A stretch of 64,000 nt of DNA from Anomaloglossus baeobatrachus (lineage: Eukaryota > Chordata > Amphibia > Anura > Aromobatidae), in the NCBI RefSeq assembly GCF_048569485.1, contig NC_134358.1, positions 238,973,404 to 239,037,403 on the forward strand, read 5' to 3'. A model generated the notes under the pieces. It worked only from the letters and a program-made list of their open reading frames with translations, did not search any database and was not told the origin of the DNA. Below, piece by piece: positions 1 through 49,962 of the stretch. Positions within the stretch are counted from its first letter, which is position 1; every line of letters begins with the position of its first letter. The translations under genes were made by a program, and so were the position numbers.

Positions 1-564
1 CAGCAAAAGGTGGCGCTACAAAATATTAATTTAAAGGGATGAATAATATTGCACGCTCCAATTTTCAGTTTATTTTTTATAAAAGTTTAAAATAAGCAAT
101 AAATTTCGTTCAATTTCACAATTGTGTCCCACTTGTTGTTTCTTCACCATAAAATTTAATTTTTTTTATCTTTTTGTTTGAAGCCTTTAAGGTGAAAAAA
201 GGTTGAAAAATTCAAGGGGTTAGCTAATATATTTTAAATATGTGATGACGGGGCTGAACTCTCATCTTCTATATTATATTTATGTGCGAGTTGCTGTGCA
301 GTAATCATCAGTAACTATGATAAGTGTTTTTGTCCATTCATTTGGAGAACTCCAGTGCTACAGTCCATGTCATTTCATAATACAGGAACTTCTGGTGATT
401 TTAGATGGTAACTCTGATCAGAGAACATGACATCATATAGTTTTCAGAGTTTTCAGGAAGGTCTGTCACTGTAAGGTCACATAACCTAATGTAATTAAGG
501 AGAAGAAATCCTAAATTTTTTGAAAGAAAGGAACAATTACATAGGATAATATTTCCTATATATA
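1..564. other. Intronic sequence, nothing recognised
   Basis: This AT-rich stretch holds no convincing exon, RNA gene or repeat boundary. It presumably belongs to the MAK intron upstream of the catalytic-loop exon. The missing N-terminal kinase exons are not found here. Confidence 0.5.
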
Positions 565-2169
565 CACTGGAGATCAAAATTAGAAAACAATGTATGATCA
601 CTTGCTTTTTTCAGAAATAATGTAATCTACAGTACATTAATCAACATTTGAAGTTTTTTTGTAAGGGGTACACCATGCCACTAGAACAGTGTTTTACAAA
701 AGATCCAAAGTTTATCAACATAAATCCTTTATTTTGTCCAAAACGTGATGATCATAATTAGAGAACAACAATGACAATAGGAAAGAGAGAGATAACTAAA
801 TTTTCTGAAGGTAACAACAGACACCAATCAGTAGGAAGTGTTCAGGCCTTTGCTTTGAATGACTTCAGCACATCTGCAGCCACAGGACATCACTATTCTC
901 TCACACTGCGCTGGTGTGATTTTTGGTCCACTCTTGTCCCAGTCTCTTCCACAGTTCTTTGACTGTTGTGGGTTTCTTGGCCATAACTTTGTCACCAAGG
1001 ATTTTTCAGAGGTTTTCTATTGGGTTTAGATCAAAACTCTGTGCTGGCCATTTCATTGTTTCGATGTTTTCTGTTTCAAGGAAGTGCTTTACCTGTTTTG
1101 CTCTGTGACAGGGGGCATTGTCTTGCATGAAAATTGCTGGCTGATTAAGTAATGAACACAAGTAAGGAACTAAGTGTTGCTGAAGAAGGTTCTGATACAC
1201 ACTTGTATTGACTCTGCCATGTAGCTGTATGAGAGGTCCAACTCCTGCTGCAGAAAACATTCCCCAAACCATGACACTTCCTCCGCCACCTTTCACTGAC
1301 TTTGTAACACACTTTGGGTTCAGTCTTTCCCAAGTTTGTCGACTAATGTAATGTTTCCGATCAGCCTCAAATAGATCAAACCAGCTTTCATCACTAAAAT
1401 GAACTGTGGACCACTTTGTCTCTGTTCACACAACATGCTCCTCACCAAAGGCGAGTCTAGCCTTTTCATTCTTTCTGCTAATGAGAGGTTTGGTCATTGC
1501 AGTCTGGGGTTTCAGTCCTAATGCTCTTAAATGTCATGACACTGTATGACGAGACAGATCCTTACCTTGTTCAGTGCTGAACTGGCGAACAATTCCAGCT
1601 GCAGTGTTGAAACAATTACCCATGGAGATTCTCTGCATTATCCTGTCCCCTCTTGCATTTGTCTTTTGAGGGCGACCAGCCTTCTTGGGGGACTTGAAAA
1701 AGTTTTTGATGTTGTAAAGATGTAATATTCTCAAAATAACAGACTTGGAACAACCAACTTCTCTTGCTATGGCTGATAGGGTCACCCCTTTGGCCTACAT
1801 CTGGACAACCTGCTGCTGGGAGGCTTCAGTCACTTTGGAACAGCACACCATTTTTGCATAGTCAGTGCAAACTGGAAGATTAGGCTGTCAATTAAATATG
1901 GTTTGTCAGATAATTAGGGAAATTAGCACCAGGTGCCAGATTAACACCAATAAATTGCAGGTAACTGAAAGAGTTCTCTAATTTTGATCCATGTTCTTTT
2001 TCATTTATCTCATTTACATTTTTATTATGTGGTTTACAATAAATACAATTTATGAAATAAGCTTAAAATGCTGCTAGTTTACTCATGTTAGGATCTAATC
2101 ACATAGGACTACACAATGACCTTAGCATTCAGGGAATTGTGTGTTGTTCTCTAATTTGGATCTCCAGTG
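565..2169 (-). mobile_element. Tc1-like DNA transposon, full length but decayed
   Basis: The ends are inverted repeats: CACTGGAGATCAAAATTAG at the left, and the complement of CACTGGAGATCCAAATTAG at the right. A TA precedes the left end, as expected for Tc1/mariner insertion; the right flank reads TG, so that half of the duplication has changed. The total of about 1.6 kb is a normal Tc1 size. A transposase pseudogene fills the minus strand. The element lies in a MAK intron, antisense to the gene. Confidence 0.88.
828..1851 (-). pseudogene. Tc1-like transposase pseudogene
   Basis: Reading from the ATG at 1851 downward, an N-terminal helix-turn-helix region (LSAIAREVGCSKSVILRIL) is followed by a basic GRPQK stretch. 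The DDE catalytic domain follows: VHFSDESWFDLFE holds the first Asp, GGGSVMVWG is the glycine-rich box, FMQDNAPCHRA the second Asp, and DLNPIENL the final acidic residue. In-frame stops interrupt it near 1797, just below 1534 and at 1005. The C-terminal tail ending at 828 is in another frame, so at least one frameshift is present. It cannot make a transposase. About 340 codons in all matches the family length. Confidence 0.87.
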
Positions 2170-2679
2170 TGTGTATATGTGTATAATATATTGGGGGCTA
2201 GTGAATGTATGGATATAATGGATTTATCCAGTACTACACCTTATAGAGAGCATTTGTATGAGACTGGGAAGTTAACCATATTAATGTGTACACCTTAGAC
2301 AACTAATTTTCACATTTTTATTAAAAAAAAATTGCATTCTGATTTTCCCCAATGTAATGGTGTGCAGAATATCTGACATGTATTACATAATCAGCATAGT
2401 GGATGGGGACGTGTATTACAGAGCCAGCATAGTGGATAGGATGTGAAGAAATCTCATGCAACTTCCTTGGCAGAAACGTACCTGTACTACAGATGTAAAC
2501 TCATCCTAAGAAGTTTTACTGCAGATATAACTCAATGCAGCGAAGAAATATTAACTCTGCCTCAATCCACAGAATTACCACAACTTTTTTTTCTTTGCTG
2601 AGGTGTATTTTGCTGCACCATTTGGACCAACCCTAAACATTATTTTACCAGCAATAATGTTTATCTAGTGATCATAGTA
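2170..2679. other. Intronic sequence, nothing recognised
   Basis: AT-rich intron between two DNA transposons. No exon-like open frame with conserved content was seen. Confidence 0.45.
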
Positions 2680-3083
2680 CAGGGTGGGCCATTTATATGG
2701 ATACACCTAAATAAAATGGGAATGGTTGGTGATATCAACTTCCTGTTTGAAGCTCATTAGTATATGGGAGGGGGGTAAACTTTTCAAGATGGGTGGTGAC
2801 CATGGTGGCCATTTTGAAGAAGGCTTTTTGGATCAAACTTTATTTTTTTTTAATGGGAAGAGGGCTACACATCAAACTTATTGAAAATTTCACCTGAAAA
2901 ACAATGGTGTGCTTGGTTTTAACGTAACTTCATTCATTCGTTATTTACAATTTTATGACCACTTATAAAATGTGTTCAAAGTGCTGCCCATTGTGTTTGG
3001 ATTGTCAATGCAACCCTCTTCTCCCACTCCTGATACACCGTTCTTATTTTAATTAGGTGTATCCATCTAAATGGCCCACCCTG
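2680..3083. mobile_element. TA-target MITE (Tc1/mariner-type), about 400 bp
   Basis: The left end CAGGGTGGGCCATTTATATG and the right end, complement CAGGGTGGGCCATTTAGATG, are inverted repeats that extend to about 30 bp (GGATACACCTAA). A TA lies directly outside each end. The interior is too short for a transposase; the minus strand keeps a short peptide-like remnant between about 2976 and 3060, possibly left from an autonomous parent. It ends about 190 bp upstream of a MAK exon. Confidence 0.85.
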
Positions 3084-3250
3084 TAGTTGTTTACTGCAGT
3101 ATTCTGTACTCTTCACCTGATATTTCCTTCTCCTATGGCTTCTTTTTCCTTCTTTTCTGAGTGCTAGTACCTTCCCTGCTGATAAATGTGTCATTACTTT
3201 ATATTGTCACTGTTTTTTTTTCATCTGTTGAATGAAGTCAAATATACTGA

Positions 3251-41048
<37,798 letters not shown>

Positions 41049-41489
41049 ACGTAGCTTCTATGGACATTTCCCACTCTGGAGACTTTTTTTGTACAGAAGT
41101 ATAATTTTACCTGCCAAACTTCAAGAGTAAAGGCATCATTAATAGACAGGAAAAATGCCCCAGCTGGATAAAGCCCTGCTTAATGTTCCTAGTCTGGTTA
41201 CATAAAGTTCCCATTCAAACAAATGATCACTGTTCTAGGGATCAGAGTCTATGGAAGTGTTCACCGTCAGGGATTTCAGTGGTTAAGAACGCTGGTTTTC
41301 ACAGATCCTTGATTTTCATGTATCCAAAGTTCTTGAGATTTCATTCATACAAGGACTTTGTAAGGTTAACTGCATATATGTAAGAAAGGGGGAAAATCTG
41401 TCAGCCATTGCTATTAAAAAAAAAAAAAAATACAATTCTGAGCCACGTGTATAAACTTTTACTTTAAAAAGGTGAACACAATTTATTTT

Positions 41490-41636
41490 TAAGCCATTGA
41501 TCATTTTTATTATATGGTTAATATTTTCTGTGTGGCATGTACCAGGGGCCTCATTGCCGCACTTCTACCTGGTATGAGTATACATGCCACTCTGTAGAAA
41601 ATATTAACCGGATCATAAAAGTTATCAATGGCTTAA
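41490..41636. mobile_element. Foldback MITE in the MAK 3'UTR
   Basis: Left TAAGCCATTGATCATTTTTA, right ATAAAAGTTATCAATGGCTTA. Pairing goes on through GGTTAATATTTTCT and AGAAAATATTAACC. A hairpin of about 147 bases would form in the mature mRNA if the UTR extends this far. Confidence 0.8.
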
Positions 41637-42027
41637 AAGTAGCCTTGGAAACAAATGTATTATGACTGGAATGTGGAAAGAAACGTTAGAAGACCAATAC
41701 AAAGTGTAAATAGTAACCAATAGGACATTGTACTGGAGATGGGGAAATGGTGCAAAGGATCAAAAATAACAAATAAGACTGTATCGGAATGATCACCACA
41801 AGTCAAATTTGGTCTTGTGACAAAAGTGGACAAAAAGCTAAATTAGTTGATCTGAAGGTACTTGATCAGATCCTCAGCAGGATTGTCCTGTGTGTGTTAC
41901 ACTTGCAGCCTGTGGTTTTCTTTCCAATGAACAAGACTGATCAGGAAAAACGCACTATGATAGGTGTAATGCTTGTCCTCACCTGCTGCAAACTGTCCAT
42001 CCAGAAGATGTTAAATTCCTTTCCCCG

Positions 42028-42424
42028 TTAGGCTATGTGCGCACACAGCGGGTTTTTTTATGCTTCGTTTTTCTGTGTTTTTGGCCGCAAAAAACCGCAC
42101 CAGTAAAAAAAAAAAAAAAAAAAAGCATAAAAGCATGTTTTTACCGCGTTTGTGTGTTTTTGGTTGCGTTTTTGATCACTGCATTTTGCTGTGTTTTTCC
42201 AGTGCATTGCATGGATGAAAAACGCAGTAAAACGTAGGAAAGAATTGAAATGTCCATTTTGGGGGGGGTTTTAGCTCAAAAATGCAGCTAAAAAAAAAAA
42301 AAAAGTGTGCGCGGACAGCAAAAAGGAAAAGTCATAGACTTTGCTGGGGAAGCAAAGTCATGCAGTTTTCTGGGCAAAAACACACCCAAAAAACGCACCA
42401 AAAACGACTAGTGCGCACATACCT
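42028..42424. mobile_element. Palindromic MITE of the TTAGGC...GTGCGCAC family, second copy
   Basis: Left TTAGGCTATGTGCGCACAC, right TAGTGCGCACATACCTG. Same terminal motif as 7776-8148. Interior rich in GTTTTT and AAAAAC blocks. Confidence 0.75.
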
Positions 42425-42590
42425 GTGCATGTAGAAACCTCCATGTCTATGTACTGTGAATTAGCACAGTCTTTCCTGCCATCCCAGACTTTAGTTGACA
42501 TTAATGTATAACCTGTTGAAGGCTTATTCTCTGGGCCACATTGGATTGGTTATCTTATAGTGCACCCTACTGGTCACTCTGAAAAGTGCA

Positions 42591-42596
42591 AATAAA
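42591..42596 (+). terminator. MAK: Candidate polyadenylation signal of MAK
   Basis: AATAAA, followed about 25 bases later by GTGGGTTGTCAGGG. This gives a 3'UTR of about 1.55 kb. Confidence 0.45.
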
Positions 42597-43539
42597 ACAG
42601 AACCTACCAAAAGATTTTCAAAAGTGGGTTGTCAGGGTATTTAACAAATCGGTTTTCTGAACCAATGTGCACATCCTCAGCTAAAATTGCAAAATAATAG
42701 AGATGCTCCAGTGGTCACATGAGTATTCTGTAGCCACCGAACAAGAGCGCAGGAGAACCGCCTCATACCTGCCAACTCTTTAGACTGGCAGTCCTGGCTC
42801 GAAATAGTGCAAGTCGGCTAATCAAAACAAGAGCCAGATGGTTGCAGGGCCCCAGAATACTGTTGTGGCCACTAGACCAGGGAGGAATCAATTCACTCAA
42901 TTCTACTAAGTGATCTATGTTTATATTCTAACATGTAAAACAGCAATTCTTGTACAGTCCAACTGGTCCTATAAGGCGACCAAGAAACGGCCACAATGGT
43001 GACACCACCTCTGAACATCAGTTGCGCTCCCCTGCAGCAGGGAACATCCTGCCATGGTAGAACAATACTAGTGTCTTCTGATACCTTATTGTAGTTGCTG
43101 CTTATAGGGCAGAAAGTAAAATCTTGCCATCACTCTGCGAATGCAAACTGCCAATTTGTAACGGTGTGCAATGGCCACAAGTCATGATTTCACGTTGAGT
43201 GAGCGATCATATGATTATACTATTGAGAGTAGTGTAGTACAATGTAGGCAACACGTGACTCCTGCTGCAAATACAGGGGAATCGTGACAGCCTGCACATT
43301 GCACACGGTCACAATTTGGTAGTCTGCAAGTTACTGCAGACCTTTTATCTCAGCCTGAAAAATATCTTTAATAGTCACTGATCAAGTGAAAAACATGGCA
43401 ACATTTCCAAGGTTCACTCCAACTATATGTTTAACCCTTGATACCGAGTTGTGGAAGTTGTTAGTTTACAGAACAGCACTTCTGCTTCAAGCCATTGTTT
43501 TTGGTTCCTAAAGATGTATTGATCCGTGTCACACTAGAT
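42597..43539. other. Non-coding sequence, nothing recognised
   Basis: No open frame, RNA gene or repeat terminus was recognised. Confidence 0.4.
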
Positions 43540-43707
43540 CAGTGTTTCTGAAACGCTGGTCCTCACGGCCCTCCCAACAGGTCACCATTTCCTTAGTACT
43601 GAACAGGTGATGGAATCATTATGAAGACATCAAGTATGCAATACTAAAGGAAATCCTGAGAACATGACCTGTCGGGGGCTGTGAGGACTGGAGTTTGGGA
43701 AACACTG
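43540..43707. mobile_element. hAT-type MITE, 168 bp
   Basis: Starts CAGTGTTTCTGAAACGCTGG and ends TTTGGGAAACACTG. The 8-bp flanks CACTAGAT and CATTAGAT differ at one base, fitting the hAT target duplication. Inverted subterminal blocks CCTCACGGCCC and GGGGGCTGTGAGG add support. Confidence 0.88.
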
Positions 43708-44397
43708 CATTAGATAGACCAAAACCGGCCATACACAGATGCCGGCTGGCCATCTCAGCCAACTCCTATACACTGGAGCGCTTGTTCTGCTGGGAGCTCT
43801 ATTTTCAGCCATGAGAAGGTGCCAGGTGACTCTTTAAAGGTCTGGTATTGGTCTATGTGAAAGCAATTTTTTTTTTTCTTTTTTTAATAAAAAAGTTGAA
43901 AGGAAGCCGATCACTGCACTGCTACTATATGGATCATTTCTTGTGCTTCTTTTTTACCTTTAACAGACAAAAAAAATTAGAGATGTAATGTTTTTTGAGC
44001 ATCAGCCTAAATGAATGTCTTTAGTTTTCTTCTGGTTTTAGACTGTAATTTCCGTATTTGAGGTCTGTGCTATTCCCTAAAAAATTTTTTTCCCCTCCCC
44101 AAAAAAAACCCACCACAAACAATTCCACATGATTGATTCCCCCAGGTCATTCATCTGGAACCATTTCTTTTTTATCCATGAAGTAAAGAAACAGACCTCA
44201 AATGCAGCCCTGTAAATAAGTCACAGAACGTATGTTTACAGTAGTGTACAGTATTTATAATATAAGGTAATCCGATGTTAATACATTTTGAAGTAGGATA
44301 ATGTATTTTTTGTATTTAATCTTATTGTACTGGATACAGAATAAAAGGATTTATATAGATGTCCATCTTTTGGTCATGTAATCAATTTCTACAACTA
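43708..44397. other. Non-coding sequence, possible distal MAK 3'UTR
   Basis: Only a distal AATAAA at 44340 was noticed. Confidence 0.35.
44340..44345 (+). terminator. MAK: Alternative polyadenylation signal
   Basis: AATAAA, followed by CATCTTTTGGTCATGTAAT. If used, the MAK 3'UTR would be about 3.3 kb. Confidence 0.35.
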
Positions 44398-44870
44398 CCG
44401 TGTTTCCCCGATAGTAAGACACCCCCTATAGTAAGACGTAGTGGGGGGTTTTGGGGGGGTGGGGGGGGGGTCGGCAAGACATACCCCGAAAGTAAGACAT
44501 AGTAAACGGAAAGCGTTATTTAATTTATTTTTCTTTTTCTTCTTTACAGTACCGGCCGAGCGCCCAGCTGAGCGCCCTGACATGCCGGCGGCCGGGCGCC
44601 CAGCTGAGAGCTGTCACATGCCGGCGGTAGGGCGCTCAGCCACCGAGAAATGTTGCAGTAATGTTGTCCGTAGTCCATCAGGACCACGGACAACATACAA
44701 AAACACGCAGCCTCAGTGCCCTCATATGCAGCAATCGCGGCAAGTCCCCATACGGTACATTGCATGGAGACTTGCTGCGATTGCTGTGGGATTTTTTTTC
44801 CAACATAAGACAGTGGGACTTTTTGGGGGTAAAAAGAATGTAACACTGTCTTACTTTCGGGGAAACACGG
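44398..44870. mobile_element. TA-target MITE, CCGTGTTTCCCCG family
   Basis: CCGTGTTTCCCCGATAGTAA at the left, TTACTTTCGGGGAAACACGG at the right, TA outside both ends. Inside are the inverted pair GTCCGTAGTCCATCAGGACC and the GCGATTGC blocks near 44730-44785, and a G run at 44440-44470. No transposase. Confidence 0.88.
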
Positions 44871-45122
44871 TAAGTGAACGTGTGGACTGTATGCATTTAA
44901 GAAGATCGGTTTGGGAATAGATGTAGCAAGTCGTCAGCTGGGCTCATACCGAATTCTCTTCCTCACTCATTCTGGCGGGGGGGCTTCTTCCTAAATGCCT
45001 GAGAAATTATTCAGACGTTCCCCAGCATATTTTACTACATGCTAATGATTTGTTTAAAAATACAGAACCCATCAGAAAGGAGCTCAAAGTCTAAAATGTA
45101 AAATTTTGGACTTGACATGTTC

Positions 45123-45838
45123 ACTTTAATGAGGCAGACCAAGTGCAATATGCACCCAGAACCATGAGCAGTTCTGGGTGCATATTGCTAATCCCTGTCC
45201 AACTGTCCCTGTATCTAGTAGTATATATAAAGAAATCCTTAGAAAAAAGTATTTCTAAAGATCTTCGATATGCTAACAAGTGCAGGGACTAGTCACAAGG
45301 GCATTAGTTCCTGCGCTCATTCCACACTCTTAGCATGGTAGCACGCACACAGGGGCATACTGACATGCTATTCAATGCAGCGCGCCGCATGCGCATACAT
45401 GTGTCCGTTGTCAGCACTGATGACTCCGGCTTTAGGTTCAGTGCGCATTCCCCGGCACTTCCGATCATGCGCACTAGACCTCTCTGAAGCCGGGACGTGT
45501 ACACCCAGCTTCATAGTGTGCATGATTGGAAGTGCCGGGACTTCTGATTGCAGCGGACACAGGTACGCACCTCACTGCTGATGACGCTGCATGGAATAGC
45601 ATGTTAGTACACCCCTGTGGGCATGCCAACATGCTAAAAGGGCGGAATGAGCACAGGAACTAACACCCTTGCGACTAGTCCCTGCGCTGATTAGCATATC
45701 ATGAAGGATATTTAGAAATACTTTTTCTAAAGATCTCTTTATGCTACTAGATACAGGGGTGTTTAGGCAGGGATTAGGAATATGCACCCAGAACTGCTCT
45801 TGGTTCTGGGTGCATATTGCACCCGACAGGTTCCCTTT
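45123..45838. mobile_element. Palindromic MITE, GGGAACCTGTCAG family, second copy
   Basis: Right end CACCCGACAGGTTCCCTTTA. The left end is weaker (ACTTTAATGAGGCAGACC), but the blocks CACCCAGAACCATGAGCAG and CTGCTCTTGGTTCTGGGTG pair well. The interior matches the copy at 16130-16769 (CTAGACCTCTCTGAAGCC, GGACTAGTCACAAGGGC). Confidence 0.82.
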
Positions 45839-47982
45839 AAGGCTATGTGCACACATTGCGTTCTATTCCGCACCGTGTAAGTCACTGCATGTGCGTCTCA
45901 GAACGCAGCCGAAAAGCTGCGTTCTGAGACATATTGTTACTGCAGAATTCCTGCTGAATTAATGCATTCTGCATTCTTCCAGAACGCACATTTTTGACAG
46001 TGCGGTCCCACTCTGCTTTGCAACATCCCCGTAGAATTTCAGCAGAGCCGAGTGGGACGGCACTGTCAAAAAAAAGCATGGCTGGCTGCGAGACAGAGCC
46101 GCGCGATCAGAATGAACTCTGATGAACTTCACCGGACTTCATTGTGATTGCGCGGCTCGGTGCGTGTGCTGCGGCTTGATTTGCGGTCACACGTGAAGGA
46201 CTCACCTGTGATCGCAAATACTGAGTGACTGCAGTGAGCCGCACGATCAGCTATGCTTTCACTCAGGTTACTTGCGGCCACAGCTGTAGTCCTCCACCTG
46301 AGAGTGGTGGCCGCGAGTAACCTCAGTGATAGCACCGCTGATCGCACGACTCACTTCAGTGGCTGCATGGAGCGGCGGTGTTCTACTGCCGCTCCTGTCA
46401 GCGGATGTAGCAGAGCTGAAAGAGTCGTGGGACCTTGTGTGGATTACGTCGGACCTGGAGGTGTTTTTGAGGAGTTAATAAAGTGGTGAAAGAGGGTGTT
46501 TTTTTGTCTTTCATTAGAAATAAAGGATTTTTGGATGTGTGTGTTTATTTTCTTTAACTTACAGGTTAATCATGGAAGGTTGTATCTCGGGGAGACGCCT
46601 GCCATGATTAACCTAGGACTTAGTGGCAGCAATGGGCTGCTGCCATTAACTCCTTATTACCCAGTTTGCGCACCAGGGCAATTCGGGATGAGCCAGGTAC
46701 AGTCCCGGGACTGCCGCATCTAATGGATGCGTCAATTCCAGGCGGCTGCTGGCTAATATTGTTAGGTCGGGGGGGGGGGGCTCCCCATAACGTGGAGCTC
46801 CCCATCCTGAGAATACCAGCCTTCAGCCGTGTGGCTTTACCATGGCTGGTATCCAAATTGGGGGGGACCGCATGTCTTTTTTTTAATTTTTCTTTTTTTA
46901 CTGCTCGATATAGACACGCCCACCAGCGGCTGTGATTGGTTGCAGTCAGATACACCCCCACATTGAGTGACAGCTGTCTCACTGCAACCAATCACAGGCG
47001 GCGGTGGGCTGGGGAAGCAGGGAATAAGAGATGGATTAATGAGCGGCCGGCATTTTCAAAGGAGGAGAAGCCGCCACAGTGTGAATGCCGTGCAGCGCCG
47101 CGCTGGTGATCGTGGTGCGGTGAGTATGAGAGAGTGGGTGGGAGGGAGAAACAGACATGGACAGAAACACAGAGAGAGAGAGAGACACAGAGACCGACAG
47201 AACGCCCGACAGAGAGAGACAGGAAGACCTGCCTTTATGTAAAAAAAACATGCGGATCGCAACAAAAATGCAATGCAAACGCACTGCTTAACATTTTGAT
47301 ACATAAGGCAAGAATTGGAGTCTTTGATTTTGCAAAAATAAGCACATACCCAAACGAGCAAAATATTGTGAAATATTTATTGTAGTAAGGTGCTCAAGGA
47401 TATATTAATACATAATGGTAATAAATTCAGGTAAAAGGAAGGAAGGGGTGTGCTGAAGGGGGTAAAGAACCCTACGTGTCCCGGAATAAATGGAGAGAAA
47501 AGATATCCTTTATCTCCAATACAGGGTAACTAAGTAGATTTTGGCACACTGCCCAGGGTAGAGGTGGTGCTGTATCGGTAGTAGTGGTAAGCTCACAAAG
47601 AGTCACATTATGTTCCTAGATCAGAAAAAATGCAAAGCCACTTACCCAGATCTAGTTACCGTGGAAAGCCAGGTTAACATGTGGGGACCACTTTGGTAGC
47701 GTTTTTCTACAACTCATTGATTTCAATGGGTTTAGAACGCTGCCAAAACACTCAAAAGAAGTGACATGCTGCTTTTCTAAACGCAGAGATTTTGTCAAAT
47801 TTTTGACAATCAAAACGCGGCGTTTCAAAAAGCAACATGCGCATAGATTTTGCATGATTCTCAGATTTTGCAGGGGAACCAGAACGCATGAATTTTGACA
47901 ATGTGACGCTGCTTCTCAAAAAGCTACAGAAACGCAAAAAAAAAAAAAAAAAACACAACGCAACGTGCACACATAGCCTAAA
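45839..47982. mobile_element. Long MITE-like element, TAAGGCTATGTGCACAC ends, probably with inserts
   Basis: Left TAAGGCTATGTGCACACATTG, right CGTGCACACATAGCCTA. Inside are further inverted sets: CAGAACGCAGC against GCTGCGTTCTG (45898-45928), CAGCGGCTGTGATTGGTTG against CAACCAATCACAGGCGG (46923-47002). The right 300 bp (47680-47980) again has short inverted blocks. At 2.1 kb it is long for its family, so nested insertions are likely, but their limits were not fixed. Confidence 0.55.
47168..47226. repeat. GA-rich simple repeat
   Basis: Low-complexity AGAGAGACAC and GACAGAGAGAGACAGG units. Confidence 0.75.
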
Positions 47983-48460
47983 GCAGATCTGTCACCAGAT
48001 TTCAGAGTTCAAACTGCTTACCTTGTTAGATAGGTCTTAGACTTGATGAGGCAGGTGTACTTCCTCTAAGTCATAACAGAATGGCTGTATTATACTTTTT
48101 TTTAAATTTCAAGCTCAATTACTGAGTAGCAGTGTCCTTCCTCCCTGCTGCCGCGATCTCACACTGCTCAGTACAAGCTGCAGCGGTCAGGCTTGGTGGG
48201 TGCAGGCCAACTACACTTGGAATCATCAACTCTGTCTTTAACTGAACTCATAAAATGCTAAATAATATCAGAAATATACACCCATTCTATCATGCATTTC
48301 CAAAATAATCATACCAGCCATGACGGACTACACTTTCTCCAAGCATTTAGGAGTAAGCTTAAGTGTGGCGGAGACAGTGGTGTGAACGCAGTGCAAACAT
48401 GGGGGGGCCCCATCTATGCAAATTAGCTTTTTTCCAGAAAGAACGGTCTCTCTGGTGACA
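47983..48460. other. Non-coding sequence, nothing recognised
   Basis: The start (AGCAGATCTGTCACCAGATTT) looks like a common repeat opening, but no partner end was found. Confidence 0.35.
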
Positions 48461-48464
48461 TTAA

Positions 48465-49740
48465 CCCTTTCACGACCGGCCGATTTTTCGCTTTCCGTTT
48501 TTTTTTTTCGCCATTCTTTTTCTGAGAGACGTAACTTTTTTATTTTTCAGTCAATATGGTCATGTGAGGGCTCATTTTTTGCGGAACAAGCTGTACTTTT
48601 AAATGAAACCATCAGTTTTACCATATTGTGTACTAGAAAATGGCAAAAAAAATTCCAAATGCTGAAAAATTGCAAAAAAAGTGCGATAGCACTATGGTTT
48701 TTGAGATATTTTATTCACTGTGTTCACTATATGGTAAAACTGATGTGTGGGTGTGATGCCTCAGGTCAGTGCGAGTTCCTAGACACCAAACATGTATAGG
48801 TTTACTTTTATATAAGGGGTTAAAAAAAAATCGGAAGTTTGTCCGAAAAAAGTGGCGCACGTTTTACGCCATATTCCGTGACCCGTAGCGTTCTCATTTT
48901 TCGGAATCTTAGGCTCAATGACGGCTTATTTTTTGCGTCTCGAGCTGACGTTTTTAACGGTACCATTTTTGCGCAGATGCTACGTTTTGATCGCCTCTTA
49001 TTGCATTTTGCGCAAAAGTTGTGGCGACAAAAAAACGTCGTTTTGGCGTTTGGAATTTTTTTGCCGCTACGCCGTTTACTGATCAGATTAATTGATTTTA
49101 TATTTTGATAGATCGGGCGTTTCTGAACGCGGCGATACCAAATGTGTGTATATTTATTTTTTTAACCCTTTAATTTTCAATGGGGCGAATGGGGGGTGAT
49201 TTGAACTTTTAGGTTTGTTTTTTTTTTAATTTTTTAAAACTTATTTTTTCACTTTTTTTTTATTTTACTAGTCCCCCTAGGGGGCTATTGCGATCAGCAT
49301 TCCGATCGCTCTGCAGTATCTGCTGATCACAGCTGGAAGGCTGTAAACAGCAGATACGCTGTCTTTCTCTTTTGCTGTGCCCCGGGCACAGCGAAAGTGA
49401 AACCAATTCATGTGTAGCACAGGAGTCATCACATGACCCTGTGCTACCATGACAACTATCGGGAGTCACGTGATCGCGTCACGTGACTTCCGGTTTCGGC
49501 GGTAAGTAAAACTTTACCGCGATCGCGCTTATAATGGCGCTGTCATGTATTGACAGCGCCATATAAGGGGTTAATCGGCACGAGCAGATAACGATTCTGC
49601 TCGTGCCTAGCAGGCACACATCTCAGCTGTGAAAATCAGCTGAGATGTGTGCCGATCGCGGCATGCTGCCGCCGGAGGACCGCGGGCAGTAAGATTATGT
49701 CATTTAGGACGTAATTTTACGCCCCGCGGTCGTTAAGGGG
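48465..49740. mobile_element. TTAA-target (piggyBac-type) non-autonomous element, second copy
   Basis: TTAA at 48461-48464 and 49741-49744. Ends CCCTTTCACGACCGGCCGAT and CCCCGCGGTCGTTAAGGGG. The middle contains the inverted pair CATCTCAGCTG and CAGCTGAGATG near 49620-49650. There is no transposase. It differs in most of its interior from 38809-39996, so it belongs to a different subfamily. Confidence 0.82.
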
Positions 49741-49962
49741 TTAAAAAGGTACCTACCCTTTAAGGTTATGTTCACACATCAGGTTTTTGCTGTGCGGAAC
49801 AATCCGGCGCTTTTCTGAAAAACCGGATGCGGCAACAGCTGTCGCCGCACCCGGTTTTTCCCCCATAGACTTGCATTAGCGCCGGATTGTGCCGCATGGC
49901 CTTGCGTTCTGTCCGTTTTTTTTACGCATGCGGCATATTTAGCCGGTACGGCGGCCGGATAA

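Larger units (their letters stand above)
41049..44345 (+). other. MAK: Candidate MAK 3'UTR
   Basis: Sequence after the stop to the last AATAAA considered. It holds three MITE-like units (41490-41636, 42028-42424, 43540-43707). The true end is uncertain: AATAAA at 42591 has a GT-rich stretch 25 bases later, and AATAAA at 44340 also has a GT-rich follow-up. Confidence 0.45.

Noticed and set aside
43886-43891. AATAAA as another MAK polyadenylation signal
   Set aside because: It lies in an A-rich tract with no GT-rich sequence soon after, so it is weaker than those at 42591 and 44340.
44441-44920. 159-codon open frame beginning with glycine-rich residues
   Set aside because: It coincides with a TA-target MITE, and its composition follows the G runs and inverted repeats.
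46620-47361. Open frames of about 75-123 codons on both strands
   Set aside because: They sit within repeat sequence including a GA-rich simple repeat, with no family resemblance.
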